From the NCBI GenBank assembly GCA_019416395.1, contig DXXH01000010.1:1-48153 (forward strand): a stretch of DNA of 48,153 nucleotides. Reading direction: 5' to 3'. Below are positions 8,252-17,685 of this stretch, piece after piece. Each line of letters starts with the position of its first letter. The first letter of the stretch is position 1. This DNA comes from Clostridiales bacterium (GTDB lineage: Bacteria > Bacillota > Clostridia > Oscillospirales > Acutalibacteraceae). Under the pieces are notes generated by a model. It worked only from the letters and a program-made list of their open reading frames with translations. It searched no databases and was not told the DNA's origin. The position numbers and the translations under genes were made by a program.

Positions 8252-10426
8252 ATGAAGAGGTTGTGGGAATTTATACGGCGCTACTGGTTGGACGTTTTTA
8301 CCATGAAAATGTCCGTATCCATTATTTCTGTGATACTTCTCATCAGCGGAGTGCTGTTGTGTGTCAGCTATCTGTTTTTCATGAACAACATTTCGGTGCA
8401 GGCGGAAAAATCCAGTATGCTGCGGCTCCGGGAAATCGTGAATATGGTCGAGGAGAACCTGTCCTATGCAGATGGCATTGCCACCAGTCTGTCCGTTTCC
8501 AAAGAGGCCAGAAATTTAAGCGCTATCGAGTACTTGGACGATGTTGACCGTATTGCGGCGGTCCGCTCCATGTCTGAGCAGCTGCGCCTGCAAAAATTTT
8601 CCAATTCTCTCATTCATTCCCTTTATCTGTACTATCCCGACGCAGGGGTAGTCGTTTGTGATGCGTTGTATCGGGCATCTGATGTGGACGACGTGCAGAA
8701 TCTTTCCTTCCAAGAAGAGGATCCGGTGTATCCCACACCTCATGCCCGGTTTTCCCATTATACAGACGCGGGATATCAGGACTTATTAAAGATTGTAAAG
8801 CCGTTGACCTATCAAAACGGATATGTGGTAGTCAATCTCAGCGCGGAGAAGCTTTCCAGTTATTTGGACCGGCTAAAGATTTCAGAAGATGAGCTTATTT
8901 GGCTGAGCGATAAAGACGGGGAGACGGTATTGGAAGACAAAGTCATGCCGGCGGACCTTCAAACCGGGCGTACGACATGGCAGGGAAAAGAATATATTCT
9001 GGTGGAACAAACAGGGTCGTTTACCAAATGGAAGTTTTGTTTGGTGATTCCCTTTGAGTCGTTCTGCTGGAATTACGGTTCGATCCAGTTGTTTATTCCC
9101 ATTCTCTCACTGGCTTTATTGTTTGGAAGCGTGGTGTCCGGGCTGTTTATCACGTTGCGGATTTCACGGCCGGTGAACCGGTTGTACTATTCCGTGACGG
9201 AAAACCAGGGGAACAAGCAAGACCATCTGAAATATTTGTTAAGTTCCTATGAGGAATTGTGGCCTAAGAGCCTAAAGCTTCAAGAGGAGATGGGAATGCT
9301 CAATTTGCTCCTTCGGGCCCCTTCGGAACAAGATGGGAAATGGTCGGACCTGCGGAAACTGCTGCCGTATGGCGGATTTTGGGTTTTGGCCATCGATTTG
9401 TCCGAATCCAAAGTGACCGGGGGAGAATTCCTTCAAACCATGCCTTGTCTCCAATTGATACGGGAGGCCTTTTCCGGTGGGGGTAAAGCGCTGAAGTTCC
9501 GGATCGTACAAGTAGAGCCCCACCGAATGGCAGTGATTGTCAATTTCGATCCTTCTGTATGGAAGGCCGATGAAATGGTGCCCATGTTTTCGGATTTGGT
9601 TGTGTCCATTCATGAGGAATTGGGGATTTCGGTGAACATAGGAGTCAGTGATGTAAAGCAGTCCATCAAGGATTTGTATGTGGCCTTTCAAGAGGCATTG
9701 AAGGCTTTGGAGTACCGTTTCCTAACCGGAAGTAACGCATTGATCTTATTTGGGGATATTGGGCTCTCCAATTTTTCCCTGGTTTCTTATCCCAGCGGGC
9801 TGGAGCAGGAACTGTTGGACCATTTGCGCATGGGAAACAGAAATAAAACCCAGGAAACCTTAAAGCAAATTCAGGAGTTTACAGAAAAAGTGGAAGGTGT
9901 CCACCCGGCGTTTTCCCGTATGGTGGCTGCCAGTATGATGAGTGCGGTACGGCAGCTGGCTTTCCGGCTTATGCCAGAAAGTGAGGCGGAAGCTGCCTGT
10001 GACCGGGCGCTGAAAAACCAGGAGAATCTTTGGATTCCCACAGAGGAGCTGTGTGAAGAAATCCTCGTTTTTATTCAGGACATGAAAAAGAATAAAAACG
10101 AAACGGTGGCCCAGCGGATCCTTTCCTATATTCAGGAGCATTATGCGGAAGAACTGACAGTGGAATCCATTTCCCGTGTCTTTGGAATCAGTACGTCGTA
10201 TTGCTATAGGATTTTACAGGAGCAAAAGCAGATCTCGCCCATGCGCTATATTTCCCAGGTGCGTGTGGATCAGGCAGCGTGGCGTCTCAGAAATACCCAG
10301 GACTCTGTCAAGAAAATCGCAAAGGATTGCGGATTTGAAAGCCTCCAAATTTTCTATCGCCAGTTCAAACACATAAATGGCGTTTCCCCCAGCAATTATC
10401 GCCGGACGAATGAGAAAAACGCATAA
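8252..10426 (+). CDS. Membrane-bound AraC-family transcriptional regulator
   Basis: A 724-residue single-protein sensor-regulator. One membrane helix lies near residues 24-45 and another near 277-300; the roughly 230 residues between would be extracellular and resemble a Cache-type sensor (fold inferred). The C-terminal 100 residues form a double helix-turn-helix of AraC type, with LTVESISRVFGISTSYCYR and the second element KKIAKDCGFESLQIFYRQFK. GAAGGAGG precedes the ATG. This architecture is typical of regulators sitting beside LplABC transporters, so it probably senses the imported glycan and activates this operon. A terminator follows at 10499. Confidence 0.9.
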   Translation: MKRLWEFIRRYWLDVFTMKMSVSIISVILLISGVLLCVSYLFFMNNISVQAEKSSMLRLREIVNMVEENLSYADGIATSLSVSKEARNLSAIEYLDDVDRIAAVRSMSEQLRLQKFSNSLIHSLYLYYPDAGVVVCDALYRASDVDDVQNLSFQEEDPVYPTPHARFSHYTDAGYQDLLKIVKPLTYQNGYVVVNLSAEKLSSYLDRLKISEDELIWLSDKDGETVLEDKVMPADLQTGRTTWQGKEYILVEQTGSFTKWKFCLVIPFESFCWNYGSIQLFIPILSLALLFGSVVSGLFITLRISRPVNRLYYSVTENQGNKQDHLKYLLSSYEELWPKSLKLQEEMGMLNLLLRAPSEQDGKWSDLRKLLPYGGFWVLAIDLSESKVTGGEFLQTMPCLQLIREAFSGGGKALKFRIVQVEPHRMAVIVNFDPSVWKADEMVPMFSDLVVSIHEELGISVNIGVSDVKQSIKDLYVAFQEALKALEYRFLTGSNALILFGDIGLSNFSLVSYPSGLEQELLDHLRMGNRNKTQETLKQIQEFTEKVEGVHPAFSRMVAASMMSAVRQLAFRLMPESEAEAACDRALKNQENLWIPTEELCEEILVFIQDMKKNKNETVAQRILSYIQEHYAEELTVESISRVFGISTSYCYRILQEQKQISPMRYISQVRVDQAAWRLRNTQDSVKKIAKDCGFESLQIFYRQFKHINGVSPSNYRRTNEKNA

Positions 10427-10498
10427 AACTACCCCTACAGTATAAATGGGTGTTTCGGTGAACTCTGTAGGGAAGAGCTATGCAAGCCAGAAAATCAG

Positions 10499-10545
10499 AA
10501 AACCCTCTACGTGTAGGAGAGCAACCTGCGCGTAGAGGGTTTTTC
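10499..10545 (+). terminator. Intrinsic terminator of region 1
   Basis: AAAACCCTCTACG pairs with CGTAGAGGGTTTT and is followed by a T-run. It lies in the 330-base gap between the AraC gene and the convergent response-regulator gene; a weaker CCTACAG/CTGTAGG pair lies just upstream (10436-10471). I see no gene in the rest of the gap. Confidence 0.85.
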
Positions 10546-10756
10546 TGTGGGTGTCTAAATCAAAATGCGTGTTAAATTATAGAATGTAAACCGACAATTC
10601 TAACCGTGTTTTAAAAAGTTTTTTGCAAAGGTAGTGATTTGTTTGGCGCTGTGAAATAGATGTGATGACCGCTAAATGACCCACATGGTGCGAAAGTGTG
10701 GGCATAAAAGTTTGAAAGACCTGTAGCTTCCAAACGATGCCAAATTGCTTTTGATT

Positions 10757-11524
10757 TTAGTTTGGAGATTGATTTTGTTCCCGGAGTTGCTGGGGTGTAG
10801 TCGAGAGCGTTTTTTTGAATAGCCTAAAAAGTTGCCGTTCTGTCAGATAGCCCACTTGTCCTGCAATTTCTTTTACGGTTAAGTCCTTGCGGTAAAAAAG
10901 AAGATAAAGGCTTTCCTTCAGACGGAGTTCGTTGACAAGGTCCATGTAGCCAATGCCCCACTCTTTTTTGAATTGACTGCAAATATAGCCTTCGCTCCAC
11001 CCTGAAACCTGGGAAAGTAACGCCAAAGAAATGGATTCCCGATAGTGGCCACGGATATATGCTACCAATTTTTGCAAAGGATATGGCACATCTTCACTGT
11101 CGGCATGAGAGAAGTAGGATTGATAGTCTTTGAGATAATCCAGTTGGCCTTGTTGCCCGGCACGGTGCGCAGCTTCCACCACAGCTTGGCGTAGTTCTTC
11201 CGGATTTACAGGTTTGAGCAAGTAATCTGCAACACCAGCCCGCAACGCCTGTTGGGCGTATTCAAATTCGCTGAAACCAGAAAGAATCAGAAATTGATGG
11301 CACAGGCCCTTGTGTTTTGCTTCCCATACCAGTTCCAACCCGTTCATTTGGGGCATGGAGATATCGGTGATCAAAAGATCGGCGGAATAGCTTTCCAAAA
11401 AGTCCAACGCGACCATGGCATTTGAGGCGGTTTTCACTTCACAGTGAACCGTCTCCATTTTTTCCAATATCTTTTTAATGCCCAATAGGATTATTTGTTC
11501 GTCGTCTACCACCAATATCCGCAT
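10757..11524 (-). CDS. Response regulator with AraC output domain (YesN-like)
   Basis: Cytosolic partner of the adjacent histidine kinase. The receiver domain (residues 1-120) has the acidic pair DDE at 7-9, phospho-acceptor D54 in LLITDISMP and K103 in YLLKPVNPEE. The C-terminal 100 residues are an AraC-type double helix-turn-helix (LALLSQVSGWSEGYICSQFKK; VKEIAGQVGYLTERQLFRLFK). At 255 residues it is shorter than many YesN proteins because it lacks a linker domain. It starts 16 bases after the kinase stop, so both are one transcript, and it probably activates the divergent MBL-SIS-ABC operon. Confidence 0.92.
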   Translation of the reverse strand: MRILVVDDEQIILLGIKKILEKMETVHCEVKTASNAMVALDFLESYSADLLITDISMPQMNGLELVWEAKHKGLCHQFLILSGFSEFEYAQQALRAGVADYLLKPVNPEELRQAVVEAAHRAGQQGQLDYLKDYQSYFSHADSEDVPYPLQKLVAYIRGHYRESISLALLSQVSGWSEGYICSQFKKEWGIGYMDLVNELRLKESLYLLFYRKDLTVKEIAGQVGYLTERQLFRLFKKTLSTTPQQLREQNQSPN

Positions 11525-11540
11525 ATTTTTCCATCCTCTT

Positions 11541-13280
11541 TTACATGGGTTCTTTGCTGTGATTCTGTGGAATGCGAATTTGTATACAGCAGCCAGTTTC
11601 GGTTTTTAGAATTGTTACACCGTATTGCTGCCCGAAAAGAAGTTTGATACGACTGTTGACATTGTGAAGTCCCACACGGACTGTTCCAGGTGCGTCTTTC
11701 CCGTCTATGAGGGTTCGATTGAGCAGTTGGCGCTCTTCCTCAGAAATACCCTGACCATTGTCTTCGATCTGAATGAGGATATCACTTTTCTGAGAGAATA
11801 CCCGTATTATTAGTAAAAGGTTTCCTACACTGTTGCGGAATCCATGTTTAAAGCTGTTTTCTACCAACGGTTGAAGCATGAAATAGGGACATCTAGCTTC
11901 CGCACAATTCTCGGAAATATGAATTTGATAATGGAACCGTTCACCCATACGACAGGAATAAAGCTCCAGATAATCCCGAACATGATCCAATTCATTTTTC
12001 AGCGTGGTTTCCTCTGTTTTCCAAGAGACATTATATCGTAGGAATTTACTAAAGAGCAGAAGCATTTCCGAAGCTTTTTCATATTCCTCCAGCTGGATAA
12101 GCATATTGATACTCTCCAAGGTGTTGTATAGGAAATGAGGGGTAATTTGGGATTCCATGGCATAGTATTGGGCCTGCTGAACCAACTTTTCCTGTCGGAA
12201 GCTTTGATTGATAAGGAAGTCAATCTGTTCTACCATTTCATTGAAGTGGTATGTAAGTTCCCCGATTTCGTCGCGATATAAAGGCTGGTCTTTTTGATAC
12301 GGAACGGGGGATTCAGGCGACATAGCAATTATGTGGTGAGTAAGACCAGTAATCCGCTTGGTGATCGAAAGATATATGAAGTAATAGATAAGACTGAAAA
12401 ACGCGAGAATAGCGACGACCATAGCCAAAGTAGTCCAGAAAGACTGATGGAACGATACGTGAATGTCCGGATACCAATAGGAAATTCGCGCATTCACTTC
12501 TTCCAGGGTGGAGTGGGCCACATTAGGACAGGCTTCCGGTTCCCCGGAAAAAATAGATAACATTAGCTGGTCTGTGCCTTTTGCTGAATGAGCAATTCTG
12601 TACACAGAATCCCCAATTTGCAAGAGAAGATATTCATTTTCCTCTACAAAATGCAAAGGGGAAAATAGGTAATCCGCGTCGCAGACAATTTCTGTAGTGC
12701 CGATTTGGCGGTAGTATTTATCACTGTATAGATATTTTAATACAACGCATTTACTTTCTTCTTGGGACAGATCCAGTACTAGTGTGAGGCCTGTGGCATT
12801 TAACGGTTGCTCTAAATTGGTGAGGTAAGGAGAATCCTCTTGGTTAAGCACATTGTAGGGATCGTTCATTTCCCTTGGAGTAGCACGATATACCCGGATA
12901 CTTTCAAAAAATGGATTACTTCCACGAAGCAGTTCAAAGGTGGATTGCACACCGGTGAGATAGAGATAGACCCCGTCTCCATCGGAAAGGTCCTTGTCCT
13001 CTACATATTCCCGTATGGAACTGCTGGCTTGTAAGGAGCCAGTGCAAAATTCAATTTGCGAAAGATTATTTTGAATGGATTGACTAGCCTGTTGTAGTAA
13101 GGATTCCCGACTTTCCCGGTATTGGTGGTTCAGTTCTTCCACCATGCTGCTAAGATAAACCGTGCTAAAGATAACCACAGGAAAAAATACGATAAGCAAA
13201 TATAGAAACAACATTTTCTTTGCCAAGGAAAAGTTCATGAACTGGCGGATGAAACGCAGTTTACTGCCCGGTTGCTTCAC
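11541..13280 (-). CDS. Sensor histidine kinase (YesM-like)
   Basis: Membrane sensor kinase of 579 residues: helix near 22-46, an extracellular sensing part of about 235 residues, second helix near 284-305, a HAMP-like linker (RITGLTHHI on), then the His_kinase domain with QITPHFLYNTLES (H382) and a GHKL ATPase domain containing DNGQGISEEE. I chose the GTG at 13280 because GGGAGGACATCTTT precedes it; an in-frame ATG at 13340 would add 20 residues but has no ribosome site. The class usually senses an extracellular sugar or binding-protein complex. Confidence 0.92.
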   Translation of the reverse strand: MKQPGSKLRFIRQFMNFSLAKKMLFLYLLIVFFPVVIFSTVYLSSMVEELNHQYRESRESLLQQASQSIQNNLSQIEFCTGSLQASSSIREYVEDKDLSDGDGVYLYLTGVQSTFELLRGSNPFFESIRVYRATPREMNDPYNVLNQEDSPYLTNLEQPLNATGLTLVLDLSQEESKCVVLKYLYSDKYYRQIGTTEIVCDADYLFSPLHFVEENEYLLLQIGDSVYRIAHSAKGTDQLMLSIFSGEPEACPNVAHSTLEEVNARISYWYPDIHVSFHQSFWTTLAMVVAILAFFSLIYYFIYLSITKRITGLTHHIIAMSPESPVPYQKDQPLYRDEIGELTYHFNEMVEQIDFLINQSFRQEKLVQQAQYYAMESQITPHFLYNTLESINMLIQLEEYEKASEMLLLFSKFLRYNVSWKTEETTLKNELDHVRDYLELYSCRMGERFHYQIHISENCAEARCPYFMLQPLVENSFKHGFRNSVGNLLLIIRVFSQKSDILIQIEDNGQGISEEERQLLNRTLIDGKDAPGTVRVGLHNVNSRIKLLFGQQYGVTILKTETGCCIQIRIPQNHSKEPM

Positions 13281-13377
13281 AAAGATGTCCTCCCTTTCAG
13301 TGGCAAAAAAGATGAGATAAGCACATAAAACGAACAACATTATTTCTAACAGAAAATAATTTTTAGTTATTTTTTAA

Positions 13378-13406
13378 ATTATAGCGCAAGAATCTTTTTA
13401 AGACAA
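13378..13406 (-). promoter_or_regulatory. Promoter of the YesM/YesN operon
   Basis: On the minus strand TTGTCT (13401-13406), a 17-bp spacer and a perfect TATAAT (13378-13383). Transcription would start near 13371, giving a leader of about 90 bases. The rest of the 311-base divergent gap is AT-rich with a 12-bp palindrome AAAAAGCTTTTT at 13471; the rightward promoter is not clear to me, though a TTGACA occurs at 13524. Confidence 0.75.
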
Positions 13407-13591
13407 TATATTAGCGAAGACAATACGGATCTTTGGTATTCTGCATAAAAATACTGAAAACAATTTCTCTAAAAAGCTTTTTTTCTAGGAAATCATTGTA
13501 ATTGTGGACGGTATTATAAATTTTTGACAGTTTTATTTCAAAAGATGGTGTGATATTGTGTAGGTGTTCAAAGAAAAGGCGGCGATCAACC

Positions 13592-14473
13592 ATGAATAAC
13601 AGACAATTTTCCTATCGTTGTATAGAGGAAAATACTTGGCAGATCACGGGCTCTGCGTGTGATTGTTATCTTTTGTTGGGTAACGATGACACGATAATGA
13701 TCGATGCGGGGGCTGCTCAGGAAGATATCCGAGAGTTTGCCCAAACGTTAATTGGACGGCCGGTGGAGAAAGTGATCAATACACACAGCCATTTCGATCA
13801 TACTGGTGGAAATAGATTTTTTTCTCAGATATTTGCCACAGAGGGAATTGCGAAAAGCGCCAAGAATACCATGAATGAATATGACGGTTCCGATATGTTG
13901 GAGTATGATTTTACATATTTACAGGATGGAGATATGGTTGCCTTGAGAGGACGTCCCTTAAAAATTTTGGTACTGGATTGCCATAGCCGCGAAAACCTAG
14001 CTGTTTTGGATAAAGGGCACCGCATACTTTTTGTGGGAGATGAGATAGACGCAGGGCAGGTTTTGCTTCTGCCCGGATACGCTGAGAAGCGGGGACAGCT
14101 TCATAGTAAACCTGCCGCATCAGTAGAGACATACCAGCGGGTGCTGGAAAAGCTTCTTGCACAAAGGGATCAGTTTGATTGGCTCTGTACAGGGCATAAT
14201 GGTTCTCCACTGCCGGTCTGTTACCTGGAGTGGTATTGGGAACTTTGCGAACGCATTTTATCAGGAAAAGAGCAGGGGCAGACAGATTGCAGTGGGAAAA
14301 CCTTTCCTAAAAGTGCTGCCCATTACCCTTACCCGGAAGCGTGTTATCGTCGAGCAGGGTGGAAGGGAGCATCGCTGGTCTATTGCGCCAATAGGATCTG
14401 GGACAAGGATCCACCGGGTCCGGCTCCGGCTACACCATTGCATGCTTTAAGCGCTTATACCATTAGACAATAG
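13592..14473 (+). CDS. MBL-fold metallohydrolase
   Basis: Metallo-beta-lactamase-fold hydrolase of 293 residues with the metal motif NTHSHFDH (H65, H67, D69, H70), a further ligand candidate in LDCHSRENL, GDEID (about 155) and a late TGHNGSP histidine. Start chosen at the ATG preceded by AAAGGCGGCG; an upstream in-frame start lacks a ribosome site. No signal peptide. It begins the rightward operon of region 2 and is followed after 13 bases by a sugar-isomerase-like gene, so it may hydrolyse a sugar lactone or ester produced in this pathway (inference). Confidence 0.87.
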   Translation: MNNRQFSYRCIEENTWQITGSACDCYLLLGNDDTIMIDAGAAQEDIREFAQTLIGRPVEKVINTHSHFDHTGGNRFFSQIFATEGIAKSAKNTMNEYDGSDMLEYDFTYLQDGDMVALRGRPLKILVLDCHSRENLAVLDKGHRILFVGDEIDAGQVLLLPGYAEKRGQLHSKPAASVETYQRVLEKLLAQRDQFDWLCTGHNGSPLPVCYLEWYWELCERILSGKEQGQTDCSGKTFPKSAAHYPYPEACYRRAGWKGASLVYCANRIWDKDPPGPAPATPLHALSAYTIRQ

Positions 14474-14486
14474 GAGGAAATGAAAG

Positions 14487-15572
14487 ATGGTTACATTATT
14501 GCAGTGTATTCAAAGAATACCCGACCTTTTAGAAAAAATATTGGAGAATCGAGGAAAAACGTTTACGCCCGTATTTTCCTATTTGGGGGAATACTTAAAC
14601 GCCCTTGACCAAATTGTGTTGGTAGGATCGGGAACATCCAGCACGGCAGCATTGACAGCTTCGTACTTTATAGAGAAAGCCTCTGGGTTGGAAACAAGGG
14701 TCGTGATTCCCAGTGAGTTTTGCCGGTCAGGCCGTGTACGCCGAAAAACCGCTTTGTATGTGTTTATTTCTCAGACTGGGACTTCCCGATTGACCCGTGA
14801 GGCGCAAGCGTTGGCTCAGAAGGATGGGCTGTTCTGCGTAACGGTAAGTGAATCCCCTGAAACTCCACTGGCGCAGGAAGGAAATTGTTTTCTGGATATG
14901 GGGTGCGGGGAAGAAGAATATCCCATGAGGACTATCGGTTACAGCACTACGGTGTTTACTTTGATGTTGCTGGGCCTGGAATTGGGAAATCGGCGAACCC
15001 ATTTGAGTCAGGAAAAATCCAATTCCTACCTTGCACAGGCGGCGGCAGTTCCTCGTGGGCTGCGCAAAATTCCAGAACAAACACTTGCGTGGATGCAGAA
15101 AAAAAGTCAGTGGAGTATGATGCGCTCAAAATGTTTGGTGTTCACCGGAGCCGGGCCTCTTTACGGGGTAGCCCAAGAGGCAGCTGTGAAGACATGGGAG
15201 ACACCCAAGTTTATTTCCATAGGTTATGAGCTGGAAGAAGGACTACATGGACCTAATTTCGGATACAATCAAAATCACTGTGTAATTGCATTTACAGATG
15301 GTAGCTGCGAGGATAAAAAAGCCCTTGCTCTGGTTGGATACATGGATGAAGTTTGGGGGAACGGATGGGCAATTGGCCAGTCAGTTCACGGGGAAAAGGA
15401 TTTAAAACTTACGCTTCAGGGGGGCGCGTTTTCCTGTTTGGAACTGGCTTGTACAGCCCAGGTCATCACATATAAGCTTGCCCTAGATGAAGGCCGTGAT
15501 TTGATGGCTCCTCACGATAACCGGGTCATGGAAGGGTATTTTACCACCCACGATGAGAATGAGAATAGGTAA
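14487..15572 (+). CDS. Tandem SIS-domain sugar isomerase/deglycase
   Basis: Cytosolic protein of 361 residues with two SIS phosphosugar domains, like the isomerase half of GlmS, AgaS and fructosamine deglycase FrlB. First domain: VGSGTSSTAAL (about 47) and FISQTGTSRLT (about 94). Second: FTGAGPLYGVAQEAAVKTWE (about 218) and YELEEGLHGPNFG (about 250), where the E of AQE and the ELEE-HGP segment match catalytic parts of that group. TAGGAGGAAATG precedes the start. It probably isomerises, deaminates or deglycates a sugar phosphate derived from the glycan imported by the next genes; which reaction cannot be told. Confidence 0.85.
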   Translation: MVTLLQCIQRIPDLLEKILENRGKTFTPVFSYLGEYLNALDQIVLVGSGTSSTAALTASYFIEKASGLETRVVIPSEFCRSGRVRRKTALYVFISQTGTSRLTREAQALAQKDGLFCVTVSESPETPLAQEGNCFLDMGCGEEEYPMRTIGYSTTVFTLMLLGLELGNRRTHLSQEKSNSYLAQAAAVPRGLRKIPEQTLAWMQKKSQWSMMRSKCLVFTGAGPLYGVAQEAAVKTWETPKFISIGYELEEGLHGPNFGYNQNHCVIAFTDGSCEDKKALALVGYMDEVWGNGWAIGQSVHGEKDLKLTLQGGAFSCLELACTAQVITYKLALDEGRDLMAPHDNRVMEGYFTTHDENENR

Positions 15573-15793
15573 GTATTTACTGTGGCAACCGTTGTTCTTT
15601 AGACAGATATTTCCCAGGTGGAGATAGACCAGGAAGAGAAAAGCTTGGCCGTTCCAGTATCATTTTCTGGCGATAGCGAAATTGCAAGCGGGAAAATGGT
15701 CGGATTATTGGGTAAAGGTAGGGAGTTCCCTGACAGGATGAGAAATCAGCGAGTCTATCTCACACGGCTCTGTAGAGGAAGGCAAGTGACACT
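15573..15793 (+). other. Gap between SIS and permease genes
   Basis: Mostly without a recognised feature. A 59-codon frame starting with GTG at 15618 runs to a TGA at 15795-15797 that overlaps the permease ATG, but has no ribosome site at its start and no family I know. GAGGAAGG at 15775 probably serves the permease ATG. Confidence 0.4.
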
Positions 15794-16723
15794 ATGAAAC
15801 AGAAAGGTTTGCTCTCAAAATTTTGGAAACAACGTGCCCTGCAAATGTTTGTGCTCGCAGGAATCGTTTACATCATTATTTTTAATTACGTTCCAATGTT
15901 TGGTTTGGTAATGGGATTTAAGGATTATCAAGTAACCCAAGGAATTTTCGAAAGTCCATGGGTGGGATTTAAGTGGTTTGAGGAGTTTTTTACCGATTAC
16001 AAATTTACGCAAATCCTCAGTAATACTTTGATTTTGAGTATTCTGAAACTGGTTTGCACGTTTCCTATTCCCATTGTTTTTGCGATTATGCTCAATGAGG
16101 TACACAACAAAAAGGTTAAAAAATTTATCCAGACGTCCAGTTATCTACCGTATTTTATTTCCTGGGTTGTGGTAGCGGGATTGCTTCAAGTGTTCGTTTC
16201 CAGAACAGGAGCGCTCAACAACATTCTTCTCTCAATGGGTTGGATTGAAAAACCGCTGGAAATTCTGACCAGTCCGGATTACTTTTATGGTTTGGCGATT
16301 CTTACCGCCATTTGGAAGGATACTGGTTGGTGGACCATTATCTTTTTGGCAGCGATTACGGGAATTGATCCGACTCTCTATGAAGCGGCAGAAATAGATG
16401 GGGCTACTAGGTTGCAAAAGATGCGGTATATTACATTTCCGAGTATTTCCAGCACAGTGACAGTAGTGTTGATATTGGCTTTAGGAAATCTTCTAGGAGG
16501 CGGCCTCAGCGGGTCTAACTTTGAACAGTGTTACCTGTTGGGAAATGCGGGGAACATTGATAAGTCGGATATCATACAGACCTATGTTATGCGGGTAGGC
16601 TTGGTCAATGCTCGATATTCTTATGCTACAGCGGTGGGAATGTTTCAGTCTGTAATCTCCGTAATCTTGGTGTATACCAGTAACTTTATCTCCAAACGTA
16701 TCTCTGGCAATGGACTGTTTTAG
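15794..16723 (+). CDS. Sugar ABC transporter permease, LplB-like
   Basis: First permease of the second importer, complete at 309 residues. It has an N-terminal cytosolic basic tail, a first helix at about 17-37, the conserved WVGFKWFEEFF segment after the first loop, and the EAA loop YEAAEIDGATRLQKM near residue 196. It is a clear paralogue of the partial permease at the window start. It precedes a second permease by 18 bases and forms one operon with the binding lipoprotein, ROK kinase and GH9 gene. Confidence 0.94.
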   Translation: MKQKGLLSKFWKQRALQMFVLAGIVYIIIFNYVPMFGLVMGFKDYQVTQGIFESPWVGFKWFEEFFTDYKFTQILSNTLILSILKLVCTFPIPIVFAIMLNEVHNKKVKKFIQTSSYLPYFISWVVVAGLLQVFVSRTGALNNILLSMGWIEKPLEILTSPDYFYGLAILTAIWKDTGWWTIIFLAAITGIDPTLYEAAEIDGATRLQKMRYITFPSISSTVTVVLILALGNLLGGGLSGSNFEQCYLLGNAGNIDKSDIIQTYVMRVGLVNARYSYATAVGMFQSVISVILVYTSNFISKRISGNGLF

Positions 16724-16741
16724 GAGGGGAGGAAGCAACAC

Positions 16742-17629
16742 ATGAAAATCAGAAAATCAAAACAGGACATTGTTATTGATGTGGTCATTGGAATTGTAAT
16801 GGCGGTAGTAGTTTTTGCCACTTTGTATCCTTTCTATTTGGCGATGGTGCTTTCTCTCAATGAAGGGCTTGATGCTCAAAGCGGCGGAATTTACTTATGG
16901 CCACGGAGATTTACTCTGGAAAATTATACCTCGCTGTTCAAAGACGATTCCTGGCTAAAAGCTTTTTTTGTCACACTTTCCCGAACAGTTTTGGGAACCT
17001 TCTTGACGGTGACATTTACCGCAATTGTTTCCTATGGGCTTTCCCATAAAGAGTTGGTTTTTCGGAAATTTTACTTTGGTATGTTTATCTTTGCTATGTA
17101 CTTTTCCGGAGGTGTAATTCCGTATTACTTAACGTTGAAAGGGCTGCACTTGTTAAATAATTTTGCGGTGTATATTATTCCTGGGTGCTTGAGCCTATTT
17201 TATGTATTGGTCGCTACCTCGTTTTTTCAAGAGATTCCTGGAGAGTTGGCGGAGTCTGCACGGTTAGATGGCGCCGGGGAACTTACAATTTTCTTTAAAC
17301 TGATCGTTCCCATTTCCATGCCGCTTTTGGCGACAGTGGCGATTTTTACATCGGTGGGCCATTGGAACAGCTGGTATGAAAGCGCCTTCTTTGTACAGGA
17401 TAAGGATCTTCGTACAATGGCTTATCTGATGATGGCAGTGATCAATCAAAGTAGCAATAAGAATCTTAGTGGAGTCAGCGCACAAATGGCGGCCTCTAGC
17501 AGTTCGACCACCACCCTTTCCATTCAGTTGGCAGCAATGATGGTCTCGGTTTTGCCCATCTTGTGTGTTTATCCCTTCTTCCAGCGATATTTTGTGACCG
17601 GGCTAACAGTGGGGGCGGTTAAATCGTAA
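16742..17629 (+). CDS. Carbohydrate ABC transporter permease, LplC/YtcP-like
   Basis: Second permease of the importer, 295 residues. Six hydrophobic segments, EAA-type loop ELAESARLDGAGELT near residue 179, and family-typical end FVTGLTVGAVKS. GAGGGGAGG precedes the ATG. It would pair with the preceding permease; no ATPase gene lies nearby. Confidence 0.94.
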   Translation: MKIRKSKQDIVIDVVIGIVMAVVVFATLYPFYLAMVLSLNEGLDAQSGGIYLWPRRFTLENYTSLFKDDSWLKAFFVTLSRTVLGTFLTVTFTAIVSYGLSHKELVFRKFYFGMFIFAMYFSGGVIPYYLTLKGLHLLNNFAVYIIPGCLSLFYVLVATSFFQEIPGELAESARLDGAGELTIFFKLIVPISMPLLATVAIFTSVGHWNSWYESAFFVQDKDLRTMAYLMMAVINQSSNKNLSGVSAQMAASSSSTTTLSIQLAAMMVSVLPILCVYPFFQRYFVTGLTVGAVKS

Positions 17630-17647
17630 AAAAGGCAATTGCCTTTT
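17630..17647 (+). other. Perfect 18-bp palindrome before binding-protein gene
   Basis: AAAAGGCAATTGCCTTTT is fully self-complementary and begins right after the permease stop. In RNA it would be a hairpin only after opening its centre; it may mark a processing or attenuation point that sets the binding-protein to permease ratio (inference). Confidence 0.5.
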
Positions 17648-17685
17648 GAAAAAGAAGTTTATCAAAAAAAGAAAGGATGAAAAAA

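Noticed and set aside
15618..15797. 59-codon frame ending on the permease start
   Set aside because: No ribosome site, no recognised similarity; kept only as a note on the gap.
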